Assembly (NCBI GenBank): GCA_019096155.1
Contig: JAHCVI010000001.1
Coordinates: 11,036,001 to 11,100,000, forward strand
Reading direction: 5' to 3'
Length of the DNA stretch: 64,000 nt
Source of the DNA: Staphylotrichum longicolle
Taxonomy: Eukaryota > Ascomycota > Sordariomycetes > Sordariales > Chaetomiaceae
A model generated the notes under the pieces. It searched no databases, was not told where the DNA came from, and was given only the letters and a program-made list of their open reading frames with translations. This document shows positions 47,601-58,607 of this stretch, in pieces. The translations under genes and the position numbers were made by a program. Numbering within the stretch: position 1 is the first letter of the stretch; each line of letters starts with the position of its first letter.

Positions 47601-50451
47601 CCCGAGCTGGATCGTCTGAATCAGAGCCTGGATGCCGGGGCCAGGCTGCATGGACCGGCACACTGGGCCCAGGTGCCAACAGGAACGATTGTGGGTGGAA
47701 GCTCGGTGGGAAACCATGGAAGCCCGGAGCCCAACAGGGGCGATTCCACATGTCACTTTCACCAACATCCTTGATCCGGCTCTTGGCCTGCTGTTGCCCA
47801 TTACCACCCCCACCGGATTAGCTGCTGACATCCCCTGCTCACCGGTCAATATCAGCTTGCAGAATATAGCGGGTCCCAAGACTGACGGAAGGGTTCTCGG
47901 GTCAGCACCCGACACATCATCAGCTTCACCGGTTCCTTTCGGCTCATAGGGCTCAGTCCGCGGGCCGGGCTCTCTCTGCACACAGTATGTAAGTCAGCGT
48001 GGCGGGGAGGGCGCCATCTTGGGGCTTGGCAGTGTTCAAGTGTCTTCAACAGGCAAGTCAGGGGAGACGACGTCGAAAGCGATGGCTGATCCTCGACGGG
48101 AACATGATGGGGCTTGCAAGATTCCCACGCCGTACAGCCTTGACCTCCTTCCCCGCGCCTGGAGCTTAGATAGCGTGTTCTGACTATGAGGTTTCAACCT
48201 TATGTGCCATTCAAATAGTCCGCGAGCTCGGCAAAAACAATCCTCAACGTCGGATACCGACATTGCTCGAGAGTTATGCCACGGTTTCTTCAAAGTGGTT
48301 GAACCGGACCAGTTTGTCGTCTCATACACGTCCTGGGCCGTGGTACATATTTTGTCCTTTCTGGGAATCCGTGAACTGTTTCGGCTAACCGTTCCATAGC
48401 TTTAGGTGGCACGTTTGATCGTACGAGGTCTAGTTCGCGATTCGACAAGCGATGTACGGATACGGAACCCGATCCCTCAGAACGGTCCACCCCTCCAGCT
48501 ATGCCTGAGGTTACAGAAGAGCAGCCATCACTTCCAGGGCCTGGAACGGCTCTTCATGGCGTCAGCCACCGCCTTGAGAACAGGCTACAACCGGGTCAGG
48601 CCCCTGGTTTCTGCGCCATTCCACTCAAGCCCGACCACCAAGCCCCATTGTGATACTGAGGGGCTGCAAACCGTCCTTCAGGGCACTCTCGGTCCCTGGA
48701 GTGTACAGACATGGACCATGCATGACCGGAACGGCGGCCTTGGCGACTACACAGTCCCCGAGGAGGCCCATCTGGGTGCTGCTGCGAGCCAGGATCCCCC
48801 ATCAAGGCGGTGCTGGGGCATCGCCCGTTTGGGACAACTGCACACGGACTCCACCACGTGCAAGAGCAACAACTGGGCAGATTCACAACAAGGAAATACG
48901 GTCCCAGGCAAATCTTCCTCGCACACAATCCCCGAGCATCCCGCGCCCGGTTGGTGAGATTATAGGCCTCCCACGTTCCCCTGTCTCACCAACGTCGAGC
49001 AAGCGAGCGGGACAACAGAGATCTCTTAGCTTGGGAGCTCCGTCCTCGTCAACCCTAAAGCGCCCTTGCTGCCGCCCTTCTCGCTTGACCCCGTTGTGCT
49101 CTGCCTGAGTTGACCCCGCGCTGTTCGGTGCAGCAACCACGGCTAATGAGCCCGGCTTCTCGTCATGGCATGCACACTGTGCGCTGTGCTTGCTGACTTA
49201 CCTCTGATAGTCCCTACCCAACCTTCCATCAGGTCATGCCTGTCTGGTTTGAAGAACACAGGCAGGAGCAGCACGACACGCCTGACCTCGCTCTGAGTCC
49301 AGAGCAACCTTGTTTCCGTCTCCCCAGGACCTAGGGTCCATGGTGCTTTCCGTTGGTCCGATCTTTCACGTTCAGGATCCGACCTTCTCTTCCCCTTCGA
49401 CCCTTCACCTTGGCCTTGCCAGAGATGCAAATGGAAAGCAATGCAGTTCGCGATGCGGGCCTGGACTTGGCTGCCCAACCGAGCCATGTCAATAAGGTAA
49501 TTCCTTCTTACGCGAGCGAAGGTGGAGCGTTGCTGCCAACATGCTTCGCTCTCTACCTTAGCGCTTTCCCGAGATGCCACTGACAGTGCATGCTGCACTG
49601 CCCTGCCAGTGGAGGTCTGTGAAGGAGGCAGTCACAACCTCGTCCAACGGCATTTTTGCTCGGAACCTCCATCCCATGAAGCCGTTCGCGGCTTCCCTCC
49701 GCAGGGATCCACCGGCCCGAGGCGGTGATTCTGTCTTCCACCGATCGCGGATCCAGGTCGGCGAGGGAAAAATAACAACCAATCAGGTAGGAGTCCTAAA
49801 TGCGTCTTGAGCTGCTGAAGGTCGCTTCGCGCAGCCAAATACGTTACCTAAGAACCCCGAGCATCTCGCCTGCTTGCAGTCGGGTCTCCATCCGAGTCCA
49901 CACAACCCAGCCGACCTTCTCTCAGCACCAGAGCCCGCACCTGCACCCTCCCGGCCAAAGGTCCGAATGGCAAGAACGAACAGGTTACCACCTGAACTTT
50001 GCTTGTGGCCCGTGGAAACAAACCTACTCAGAAGTCGGTCGAACTTACCGAGCTTGGACGGAACCTGAGCTGCGACGGTCCGTGTTGGTCCTGCCGAGGG
50101 GAGGCTCCTGCGCCTGTTGCAGCACCTGCTTGCCTCCGACGACATAGGAATAGGGTCAATTTGCATGAGCTTGCGGATGGGAAGTTGCAGCCGGTGCGCG
50201 CCCAAACGCGTCGGCACCGACGAGAAGAGTCGAGAAGGACGGTGAAGGCCTTTCCGAGGTTGTTCCAGGTTGTTTCTCGCACCATCGCTACTGGTCTGAG
50301 CCTGATTTCCCTCTTCACCAACAGGCATTGCGTCTTTCAAACCGGCTCGCCTCTCCTTCTTTAATTTTGCCTCTGCGGCATGACTCCTGCGATTCGCTGG
50401 CTGCAGTCCCCGAAACCCTGCTCGGCTTAGGCCTCGTCACTCTTTGTCGCC
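44624..50451. other. 5.8-kb region without a recognisable gene
   Basis: It separates the divergent starts of the Zn2Cys6 gene and the kinase-like gene. The several-hundred-codon frames found here, such as 46530-47348 on the minus strand, overlap others in conflicting frames and show no motif. G-rich strand bias is visible near 44930-45010. A pyrimidine-rich leader precedes the kinase-like ATG (50330-50450). No RNA gene or transposon was seen. Confidence 0.5.
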
Positions 50452-52255
50452 ATGGACCTCAACTCGGTCTCGATTCACGATGTTATTCATCCCACGGCTG
50501 CCTTCTCTCAGAATCCACCGCCGTCCGAGCAGCAGGCGGCAGTGCCCTCCAGCAGCGTCTCTTGGGGCGAGTCCCAGCTCAACCCGAAGAACCGTATCGA
50601 CAGTCTCGACCCTCCCGTGAGCCCTCTGTGGAGGATCGATGGTTGTACCGGGTTGGCAACGCAGTTCTACGTCGTCCCGCTCTTCGTTCCCGACATGCCG
50701 CCCATGCGCTTCGACGTGTTCATCCCAGAAGAGGCAGCCACCTGTCCGGTCCTTCGCCAGCTGTTGGACCTGAACGTCGCCTTCCACACCAAGGACGCCC
50801 CAAGACTGCGGCGGCTCGGCATTTCTCAATACATTGTCCGGGCGCTGCAGGCTTGGATTGCAGAAAGCGGTGCTGACGAGTATGCAACGCTGTGCGAAGC
50901 ACTGCCGTTCGGCTCCCGCATCATCTTCGAAACCCTTCGTTTTGACGTTCGCAAGACAAAGATCTCTATTGTGCCGACCTATTATGTAGAAAGGCAGCTG
51001 CTCGGTTTGGCGAAACTGGACGAGAGTCTTGGAATCGCCCCTGAGCTCCTCCCCGAGGCTGTCGATATCTCGCGCTTGAGCATCGTCCAAGAGTTGCACG
51101 ACAGCGTCTGCCTTGTGCGCATTCGGGAGGACAGGGGAGGCGATCAGGACGACAAACTGTGGATTCTCAAGGCTCTGACGAGCAGCACCAAGTACTTGTT
51201 CTTGGAGCTGCGTAACCTGCTCCAGATGGAGCCGCATCCGAACGTCATTTCAAGGCCTCCGTATATCGTCACCAAACGCTGTCTGTTTGGTGGCAAGACG
51301 GCAGTTGTCGGCTTTATATTGCATTACCACGAGCCGGGCAGTCTCCGCGACAAGCTGCCGCTGCTGCGGAGTCACAGCCGCCTCGATCTGGGCCAGCAGC
51401 TGAAATGGGCCGCGCAGCTCACTTCGGCCATCTCGCACATCCGCGAACGTGGCCGCATGTTTTACCCAGACCTGCGACTTGACAACATCCTCCTCTCAGC
51501 CTCACAAGACATTGTTATGGTCGACTTTGAGCAGCGCGGCGTATGGTGCGAGTTTGCCGCGCCCGAGGTCAACGCGGTTGAGTATGTGCGTCTGCTGGCC
51601 AGCGACGAGCTGGAAGACGGTGGCCCTACACCAAACTCGATTTCTGGGGAGACTCGAGCTCACTTCGCCGCCATCCTCAACCGGCTGCTCCCCGACTGGG
51701 ACGCTCTGCAGTCCTGTGAGGACTACATTTCCCGCAGGCCGCACGGCTACGCAAACTACAATATCCCCTGGCTCGCCTGGACGAGACGGAGCAAGAGGCT
51801 GCGATGGTGTATATGCTTGGTAGAGTTCTGTGGTGCATCTTGAAGGCCAGAGCGCGCCTCAAAAAGCTGCCGTGTGGCAGTCATACCGTTACGAGCCCGA
51901 CATTGAGTTTCCAAGCTTCCGCTTGACTCCACCGGGGTTGAGACAACTCATTGATTGGTGTACAAGAGGCAGACGTGACGTGTTGTCGAGCGTCATTGTC
52001 AGACAAGGGAGCCGACTTGTTCTGCGAGAGCATGAAAGCAGCACTGCCAAGATGGTGCTTGACGCTGCTCGAAAGTGGTGGAAGGCAGAGGTACATGCCG
52101 CGGAGGAGTATCTCGAGACTCGTGAGAAGCTGAAGTTGAGTGGGGAGTGGGATGGCAATCACTTTGGGCGACCCACGTTAGGGGAGGTTCTGGTCGAGTT
52201 GGAGCGGTTTCGCGAGCAGGCTGGTGCCGACTGCGTCGCTGACATCACTTTCTAA
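50452..52255 (+). pseudogene. Fungal protein-kinase-like gene with two frameshifts
   Basis: An intronless frame opens at the ATG at 50452 in a good context (CGCCATGG) and runs 463 codons to a stop at 51841-51843, while the family-like sequence continues in other frames to 52255. Between about 51777 and 51840 the protein-like sequence is in the next frame (LDETEQEAAMVYMLGRVLWC), and from about 51841 it shifts again (SAPQKAAVWQSYRYEPDIEF). Each step is explained by one missing base. Kinase features are a Lys in ILKALTSSTK, a Glu-containing helix after it, a catalytic loop reading FYPDLRLDN and VDFEQ in place of DFG, followed by FAAPEV. The ~220 N-terminal residues are a fungal-specific extension. 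Full length would be about 600 aa. It may be a real pseudogene, a catalytically odd kinase, or an intact gene with two sequencing errors. It is convergent with the ISC1-type gene. Confidence 0.72.
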
Positions 52256-52845
52256 GCAGCTCGAGCGCTCTATTCGGGGTGAGACCTGGAAGTGGACGCG
52301 AGTTGGAACGTTCGGCCCCAGCCGGCGCCAGACGTCTGAGCATGATGTAAGAGCGATGTCGGAGGGCATCAGGTAGCAACGTGAGATATGTGCTTTAACG
52401 AACTCTTAGTGTCATGTTTTGGCATGGCGGTCTAGATACGGTTATAGAGGAAGGAAATGTAGCTATCGATGATTTTGAGACACGATATGGCTCGCCCCGG
52501 CCCTCCATGCTTCGTGTCTAATGCTGCCCTGCGATGTGGTGAGGCAGCAACTCGGATCAAACTTCTGAGATGTGCAACCCCTGAACTTCTTGACTCCGAG
52601 CTCTTGATTGCACACAGCTCACTGCTATTGCGTCTCTGTGAAATAACCACGGGCGAGGAAAAACCGAGAGATTTTATGGTTCCGCAAACGCAAGCAACGT
52701 GCTAAGCTAAAACAACAGGAGCATAGGGTGTGAGCATCATCGCAGTTATTACATTACACGTCAGATGGACTGGTGCTATTGTTATCAAAACAGAGGTACT
52801 TGATCCGCGCTCCGTTCAAAAAGACCTCTCATCCCGCCGTTCCTC
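52256..52845. other. Convergent 3' region
   Basis: This 590-nt spacer lies between the stop of the kinase-like gene (plus) and that of the ISC1-type gene (minus). It is AT-richer near 52380-52460 and 52640-52800, consistent with poly(A) regions. No coding frame is supported. Confidence 0.6.
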
Positions 52846-54546
52846 TCACCAACCTCTCTCGTCCTCCTCCCCATCCCGACCGTCTCCCTCCTCAAGCCCG
52901 GCGCCCAAGGACCCGCGCTTGGCATTCCGCACCTCCCACTCAAACTCCTTGAGCGCCTTGAGCTCGCTCCGGAAGAAGAGCAGCGCCATGAGCCCGTCAA
53001 CGGTGCCCGCCGTCAGGCCCAGGCTGCTGACCAGCATCAGGATGAAGGAGATGTAGTTCTTGCCGCAGGGGGTGAACCACACGCCCACGAGGCAGGCGAC
53101 GCTCGCGAGCACCGAGGCGAAGAAGTGGCGGCCGCGCCAGGCGAGCTGGCTCTCCTCGCGGGCGGTGTAGGACTTGACCAGGGAGAGGATGGTGTCGTAC
53201 GCCGCTGGCGGCAGGGTGTCTGGGGACGGGTCGAGGAAGGAATTTAGCTGGGATTGGTAGGTGGTGTCGAGGAGGTGGGTTGTGCTGGGGGCGGGGGACT
53301 GGAGTTGCAGGTAGGCGCCGTTGTGGAGGGCCGAGTCGGTTTTGGACTTTTCCGGGTTTGCTGGTGTGTGCTCGTCGGGCGGCTGGAGGCTGCCTGCTGC
53401 TGTGGGAGAGGATTCGCGTTTGGAGGTCGTGGTGTTCGACTCGGGAGGTGGTGATGCTTCAGACTGCCGGTGCGGGTGGAAGGCAAGGGTGCCCTCGATG
53501 GCGAAGTGGTCGCTTAGGGAGCAACCCAGCTCGGGATGCCGCATCATCATGCCAACTTTGATCTGCTTGACTACCCAGCCGCCGCCGCTAGCGTGGATGT
53601 CGCCTGAGCCGGCGAAGATGTAGTCGAGCCGTTTCCCCAATGGGTCTTTTGAGAGAAACCTAGCTGTCAGTCCGGAACAAAAACAGGCCACATGCGAGGG
53701 TTAGGAAAATGACATACCTGGAGTGTCTGGTGCTACCGGAATAGGAGGCTTGCCCTGGCCTAAGAGGTTCTGCTGGGATTTGGACCAGCGCCACGTGTTG
53801 TACGGGCCGTCCGAGGCGGCTCCGTTCTCCTGGATGTTGAACTCGGCGGTCGGAACAGGGCGGTGGCGGGCCTGCTCGGCGGGGTGATGGGAGGGTCCCA
53901 CTGAGCTGTCCGGGTGCAGAACCCGCCAGGTGTCGCGCACGGGGGCGAGAGCCGTGATGAGCTGGTGCTCAAGCGACATGGGGATCATGTTGAAATCGCC
54001 CATTGCCACCACGAGATGGCCCCGCTCGGCGGCTCCTCGTAGCAGTTTGGCCATCTCCCAGGATTGAGCGGTGCGGTGGCAGAGATAAGAGTCATCTGGC
54101 TTCCCGCCCTCGTAAGGGGCGTGTGTGTGGGTGTTGAAGACTTCGATGATCTGCTTGGGGCCGGGGCCGTAGCGGATCTTGGCGGTTGCAATTCCCTTGC
54201 CCACGTACCAGTCGCCGCGCCAGAATGCGGTCGGTCGGCCGTTCAGCGGGTAGCGGTACATGCTACTCTCCTCGATGGGCCAACGCGACAGTATGGCCAG
54301 GCCGCCGCCGAGAGCGGCACTGTGATAGAACTTGCCATAGGGCAGGATGAAGCGAGTTTGGCGGCGGATGCTTTGGTAGTCCTCCTGAGTCCAACATTCC
54401 TGGAGCGCGACGATGTGAGGCTGGGGGCTGGCAATGGCAAGCTGGCGGCCTATTTCAGTCAAGCGCTCTCGCCGGAGCTTTGAAATGTACTTGAGTCCCC
54501 AGCAGTTGAGCGTGAGGAGGTTGATTTCCTCTGGTGGACCCTGCAT
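52846..54546 (-). CDS. ISC1: Inositol phosphosphingolipid phospholipase C / neutral sphingomyelinase
   Basis: Two exons (54546-53718 and 53663-52846; 54-nt intron) give 548 aa. The N-terminal ~330 residues form an endonuclease/exonuclease/phosphatase fold: LLTLNCWGL with Asn14, VALQECWT with Glu50, FNTHTHAPY, VAMGDFNMIP and the terminal catalytic pair in SDHFAIEG. A Pro/Ser-rich linker follows. Then come two hydrophobic helices, HFFASVLASVACLVGVWF and YISFILMLVSSLGLTAGTVDGLMALLFF, and an acidic, glycine-rich tail. This order (catalytic domain, linker, two C-terminal helices) is that of yeast Isc1 and mammalian neutral sphingomyelinase 2-type membrane enzymes. It should cleave inositol phosphosphingolipids to release ceramide at ER or mitochondrial membranes; that is family knowledge. 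An in-frame ATG 48 nt upstream (54594) is possible, but MQGPPEEINLL begins close to the conserved core. Confidence 0.93.
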
Positions 54547-55262
54547 GTTGCATCTGTCGGACGGTGAGCGAAGTGATGGGTGATCGGAGAACACGAGAGG
54601 AGTACGTATTATAGACTACCAACGCCTGGCCAGCCAAGGTACTCCCTATGATGCAGCTGATGGATGCTACTCCGTACCTGACACCGTGGGCCACCCTGAG
54701 ATGATGGTCTGCGTGTGGGGTGTTTCTTGGCCTCGGGACAGTTCCAAGAACAGAGCGTGGGGATCTGATTGTCGGGGTCAGAAATGAGGTTTAGATGTTC
54801 AACAAAGATTTGACAGACGACTGGAAGCGACTCGTTACGTGACTTCTAAGCATAAGGAGTAAACACGCCCGGTCTCTGCTGGGTTTGTCAGGGGAAAAGC
54901 GGCTCACTTCAGACGACTTCAGCAGATCGACGGGAGAATGGGAAGCAGATGGGCCCAAGCGCTGCGACTGCCCCTGTGGGCTTGATCAGTGAGGTGTTGC
55001 GGGATGGAACCACGCTACCTGAACTAAAGGCGAGGCTAACCACTACCGGGCATTCAGCACTTGACCCACAGCTGTGTCAGGGTCTGGGTTCAGGCTCCTT
55101 TTGCTGAATTGCCCAATCGGGAGGGAACAGGACGCAGCCCGTCCCACTTAAATTTGGCACCCAGTTTCACTGACGCGCACCGCGATCGACCTCGCGGCTT
55201 TCCAGCCAGGGTTGTTGTCACCAGCACAGCAGAGACGATAGACACACACACACCCTCTCGCC
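54547..55262. other. Shared divergent promoter region
   Basis: This 716-nt spacer lies between the starts of the ISC1-type gene (minus) and the RS-WD40 gene (plus). It must hold both promoters. The 55180-55262 part, just upstream of the WD40 gene, contains a short CA run typical of leaders. No other feature was seen. Confidence 0.6.
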
Positions 55263-57088
55263 ATGTCGGAGCTCGGGTCCTCAGCAGCGACGCCCATCGC
55301 AGAGCCACCTTCAAAGAGGCGCAGGGTGCACGATGACAGTCTTGATTCCACACCACGCTACGGGTCGCCCGATGGCGCTGCCCAGAGCTCCCCGCCAAAC
55401 ACCGACCATCTTCCCGGCCAGGGCCTCTCTATCCGCCGTGCCCCACGAAGTAGCCGCTCGCGCAGCCGGAGCAGAGGCAGGAGCCCAATAATGGATGACG
55501 ACAATGACGGCAGAAGGCGATACCGATCCTCCCCTTCAGCCTCTCGATCAAGATCTCGCTCTCGCAGCCGGTCTCGATCCCGAAGCCGTTCCCGCTCTCG
55601 CAGCGCCTCATACTCTCGCTCGCGCTCCATCTCCGGCAGCCCCAGTCGCAGCCGCAGCCGCAGCCGCAGCCGCTCACGAAACAGAAGCCTTTCTTCCACC
55701 GCCCGTGCTCAGCCAGCCACCCACGATAAAACCCACCACCACCGCCATCGCGACGAACCGCCCATCCGTCCCAACTACCAACCGCACCTCCTCCTGCAAG
55801 GCCACACCCGCGCCATATCACAAGTTCGCATATCCCCCGACGGCCGCTGGATTGCCTCGGCGTCGGCCGACGGCACGGCCAAGATCTGGGACGCCAGCAC
55901 AGGCGCCCACCTCGAGACCCTCGTCGGCCACATGGCCGGCGTCTCATGCCTGGCCTGGGCGCCCGACAGCAACACGCTCGCTACCGGATCAGACGACAAG
56001 GCGATTCGATTGTGGGATCGGGTCACGGGCAGCCCGGCGCATGCTGTTGGGCGGAGGGACAACACCGGGGAAGCGGCAGGGGTGGCAATGAAGGCTCTGA
56101 TTGGGAAGGGCGGGAGGAGGGCACGGGTGGGCGTCTCCGGCGAGGGGGTCAGAGGCGGCAGGACGGGACGGGGCGCGTTGCTGGGCCATCACAACTATGT
56201 GTATTCCCTCGCGTTCTCGCCCAAGGGGAACATACTGGTGAGCGGGAGCTATGATGAGGCGGTTTTCCTGTGGGACGTCAGGGCCGGGAGACTGATGAGG
56301 AGTCTGCCGGCGCACAGTGACCCGGTCAGTGGGGTGGACTTTTGCAGGGACGGCACGCTGGTGGTGAGCTGTTCTACAGATGGGTTGATGTGAGTGCACT
56401 GATTCTCCTCTTGAATCTTCCACGAGCTGGCGTCTAACCATGGTCTGCCAGTCGCATCTGGGATACTTCCACCGGGCAGTGTCTACGTACTCTCGTGCAT
56501 GAGGACAACCCAGCTGTCACCAATGTCTGCTTCAGCCCCAACGGTCGGTTTGTGCTGGCCTTTAACCTCGACAACTCGATCCGGCTGTGGGACTACGTCT
56601 CGGGCTCCGTCAAGAAGACATACCAGGGCCATACGAACAAAGGCTTTTCAATCGGTGGGTGTTTCGGCGTGCTTTCGGACACGGATGACGGGATCGAAAA
56701 GGAAGACGCAGACCAAGAAGGCACCCGACGCCAGGCGTTTATAGCATCGGCCAGCGAGGACGGCGACATTGTCATGTGGGACGTTGAGAGCAAGCAGGTG
56801 ATACAGCGCATCAAGCGTGCGCACGAGGGTGTTTGTTTTTCGGTGGACGTCCACGGGGGCACCATGGTGAGCGCTGGGCAGGATGGTCTGATCAAGGTGT
56901 TCAGGCACCGGCCAAGGAACCTCAGCCTGAAACAGGAGAATGGCGAGTCTGATGGGTTGAACGGCGCTAACGGGCACCTGGGCAAGAGTGATACGCCCGA
57001 TGCTGTCGCGGCGGACGAGGAGTTGCAGCGGCAAGTTGAGGCCGACGCGGGATCTCCTGGACAGCACGTCAAGGAGGAGCATTTGTGA
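55263..57088 (+). CDS. WD40 protein, WDR5/Swd3-like, with RS-repeat N terminus
   Basis: Two exons (55263-56389 and 56452-57088) give 587 aa. Residues 1-60 include a basic KRRR stretch. Residues about 60-145 are an arginine/serine dipeptide region (repeated RSRSRS), then a His-rich spacer. The WD40 propeller starts near residue 175: LLQGHTRAISQVRISPDGRWIASASADGTAKIWD, LVGHMAGVSCLAW, LATGSDDKAIRLWD, a basic Gly-rich insert of about 50 residues, then LLGHHNYVYSLAFSPKGNILVSGSYDEAVFLWDVRAG, SCSTDGLIRIWDTSTGQCL, FVLAFNLDNSIRLWDYVSG, FIASASEDGDIVMWD and VSAGQDGLIKVF. The sequence around the fourth to sixth blades matches WDR5/Swd3, the propeller of the Set1/COMPASS H3K4 methyltransferase complex. 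A disordered acidic tail of ~55 residues ends in KEEHL. The complex role is inferred; RS domains are more usual in splicing factors. Confidence 0.88.
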
Positions 57089-57290
57089 ATGAGGGGTAAC
57101 TCGTGAGGATGCTTGGATGAGTTCTCTAGCAGAGGGTTGCGGACCCCTGAACCATGATACCCAGATATCCGTCATCAATCAGTGGCAGAGCGGTGGACAC
57201 CGGCGTCGCTCTGCCAATTATTGCGAAGCAGGCTGCCTTTGTTCCTCCTCTGTATTGGGCCTCCAGTGTAGTTCCATGATCCGCTACGTT

Positions 57291-57330
57291 TCGCCTTGTC
57301 TCGCCTTGTCTCGCCTTGTCTCGCCTCGAC
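57291..57330 (+). repeat. Tandem decanucleotide repeat (TCGCCTTGTC)
   Basis: Three perfect copies of TCGCCTTGTC plus a fourth with substitutions (TCGCCTCGAC) lie between the convergent stop codons of the RS-WD40 gene and PCC1, within the 340-nt 3' spacer (57089-57428). The repeat may be in one or both 3' UTRs. Confidence 0.9.
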
Positions 57331-57428
57331 AAGCTGGCCGCCTCGGAATCAGCGGGACGGTGCTCGACGGCAGCAAGCCGAACGCTGCAGCGACCGACAT
57401 GTGTGATGGATGTGCGAGCTGCCAGTTC

Positions 57429-57847
57429 TCAACCGCTGCTCCCTTGTGCCTGCCGTGCCTCCACGACATCTACATCGAGCTCTTCCTGCACCTCCAGCAC
57501 CAAAGCAAGGCTTTCGAAAAAGGAGTTGACAGCGACGCGAAGCATGCGGTTTGTTGCCGCCTTGTACTCGACTCGCAGGACCGTCGTCTCAGCTGACCCT
57601 TCCGGGGCAACGACTGAGAGGTCGCGTTTCACCAGCGACGAGAGCTCCTTGTCAACGCGAAGGGCTTGGAGAGCGACGGATGCCAAGCGCGGATCGGGGA
57701 AGGGGACGTCGAGGGTTCTGCGGTGAGCCGTGCTTGCGTTAGCGGGGTAAATTCCATTGTGTCAAGTCGTTGACAATATTCTGCCGTTGCGCATTCAGAT
57801 GGGACATACAACGCGCAAGGAAAGCCAGCCTCCGAATCGGTCGCCAT
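57429..57847 (-). CDS. PCC1: EKC/KEOPS complex subunit Pcc1
   Basis: Two exons (57847-57810, only 38 nt, and 57717-57429; 92-nt intron with donor GTATGT and acceptor CGCAG) give 108 aa, close to the ~90-100 aa usual for Pcc1/LAGE3. After MATDSEAGFPCA the core reads LTLDVPFPDPRLASVALQALRVD, then VKRDLSVV, LRVEYKAATNRMLRVAVNSFFESLALVLEV. That is the beta-alpha-beta-beta-alpha Pcc1 fold, with the conserved VPFP start and the RMLRVAVNSF strand-helix that forms the dimer and Kae1-binding surface. KEOPS makes the universal t6A37 modification of ANN-decoding tRNAs and affects telomere and transcription functions; this is family knowledge. The first exon ends in the codon split TT|A. It is divergent from CDC14 across 760 nt and convergent with the RS-WD40 gene. 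Confidence 0.88.
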
Positions 57848-58607
57848 GGCTGCGCTGGCACCAACTAGTCTGGCGGGCCGTGGGGTCGTCTCAGGGTGGT
57901 GACAGATGACGATGTTCGAATTCCAGCACAAGCTGTGAATGGTGGGGCAGCAGCTCTGCGACTGGCGGCCGATAAGATAAGTGGAGGCCCTGAGCAACGG
58001 CTGCTTGCTTGCAAACACGGGACGAAGGCTTGGAGGCTGGCCAGGGCCGCAACGGGACAACCCCTGTCCAAGAGACTCCACCAAAACTAAAGCCCAATCC
58101 GGCCGGTGTTGTCATGGCGACCAGGCCCCAGAAATAGAGCGCGCAACGGTGATTGGCCACCGTCTGGCATCACTGGGGGCGCTGGAAGCAAGGCCATAAC
58201 AACAGCCTTGAGCCAAAAACATCGGCCAACCATTACAAAACCTCGCCTTCAAGCACCGCTTGCCTGCATCTCCTCCTTCCCAATTGCATCCGTCATTGAC
58301 GCAGGTTGCCATCACTTCCCCGTTGGGTTTTGAGCTTGCATGCACCGGTGTCATCGACGACTGCCATTCTTCCTCCGTCGACACTTGCCTTCCTCGCAAG
58401 GTCGCGCGTCTCTAATCGGGAGTGCCTTCTTCTCATCCTTCGAATCCAAGGCAAACAACAAGAACAACAAAGCAGCCCCCCTCGCTCCGTCATAGCCTCA
58501 CGTGCTCAAAGCCGCAAGAGTACCGCACATCGCATCTCGGCAATCATCGGACAACACCTCCCTTCCTCAGCTTCGAACAGCAGCGTACTGTGCATCGCCA
58601 CAACAGC
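57848..58607. other. Shared divergent promoter region of PCC1 and CDC14
   Basis: This 760-nt spacer lies between the two starts. Its right half (58250-58607) is pyrimidine-rich and A/C-rich, as expected of a long leader for the CDC14 gene. No other coding frame is supported. Confidence 0.6.
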
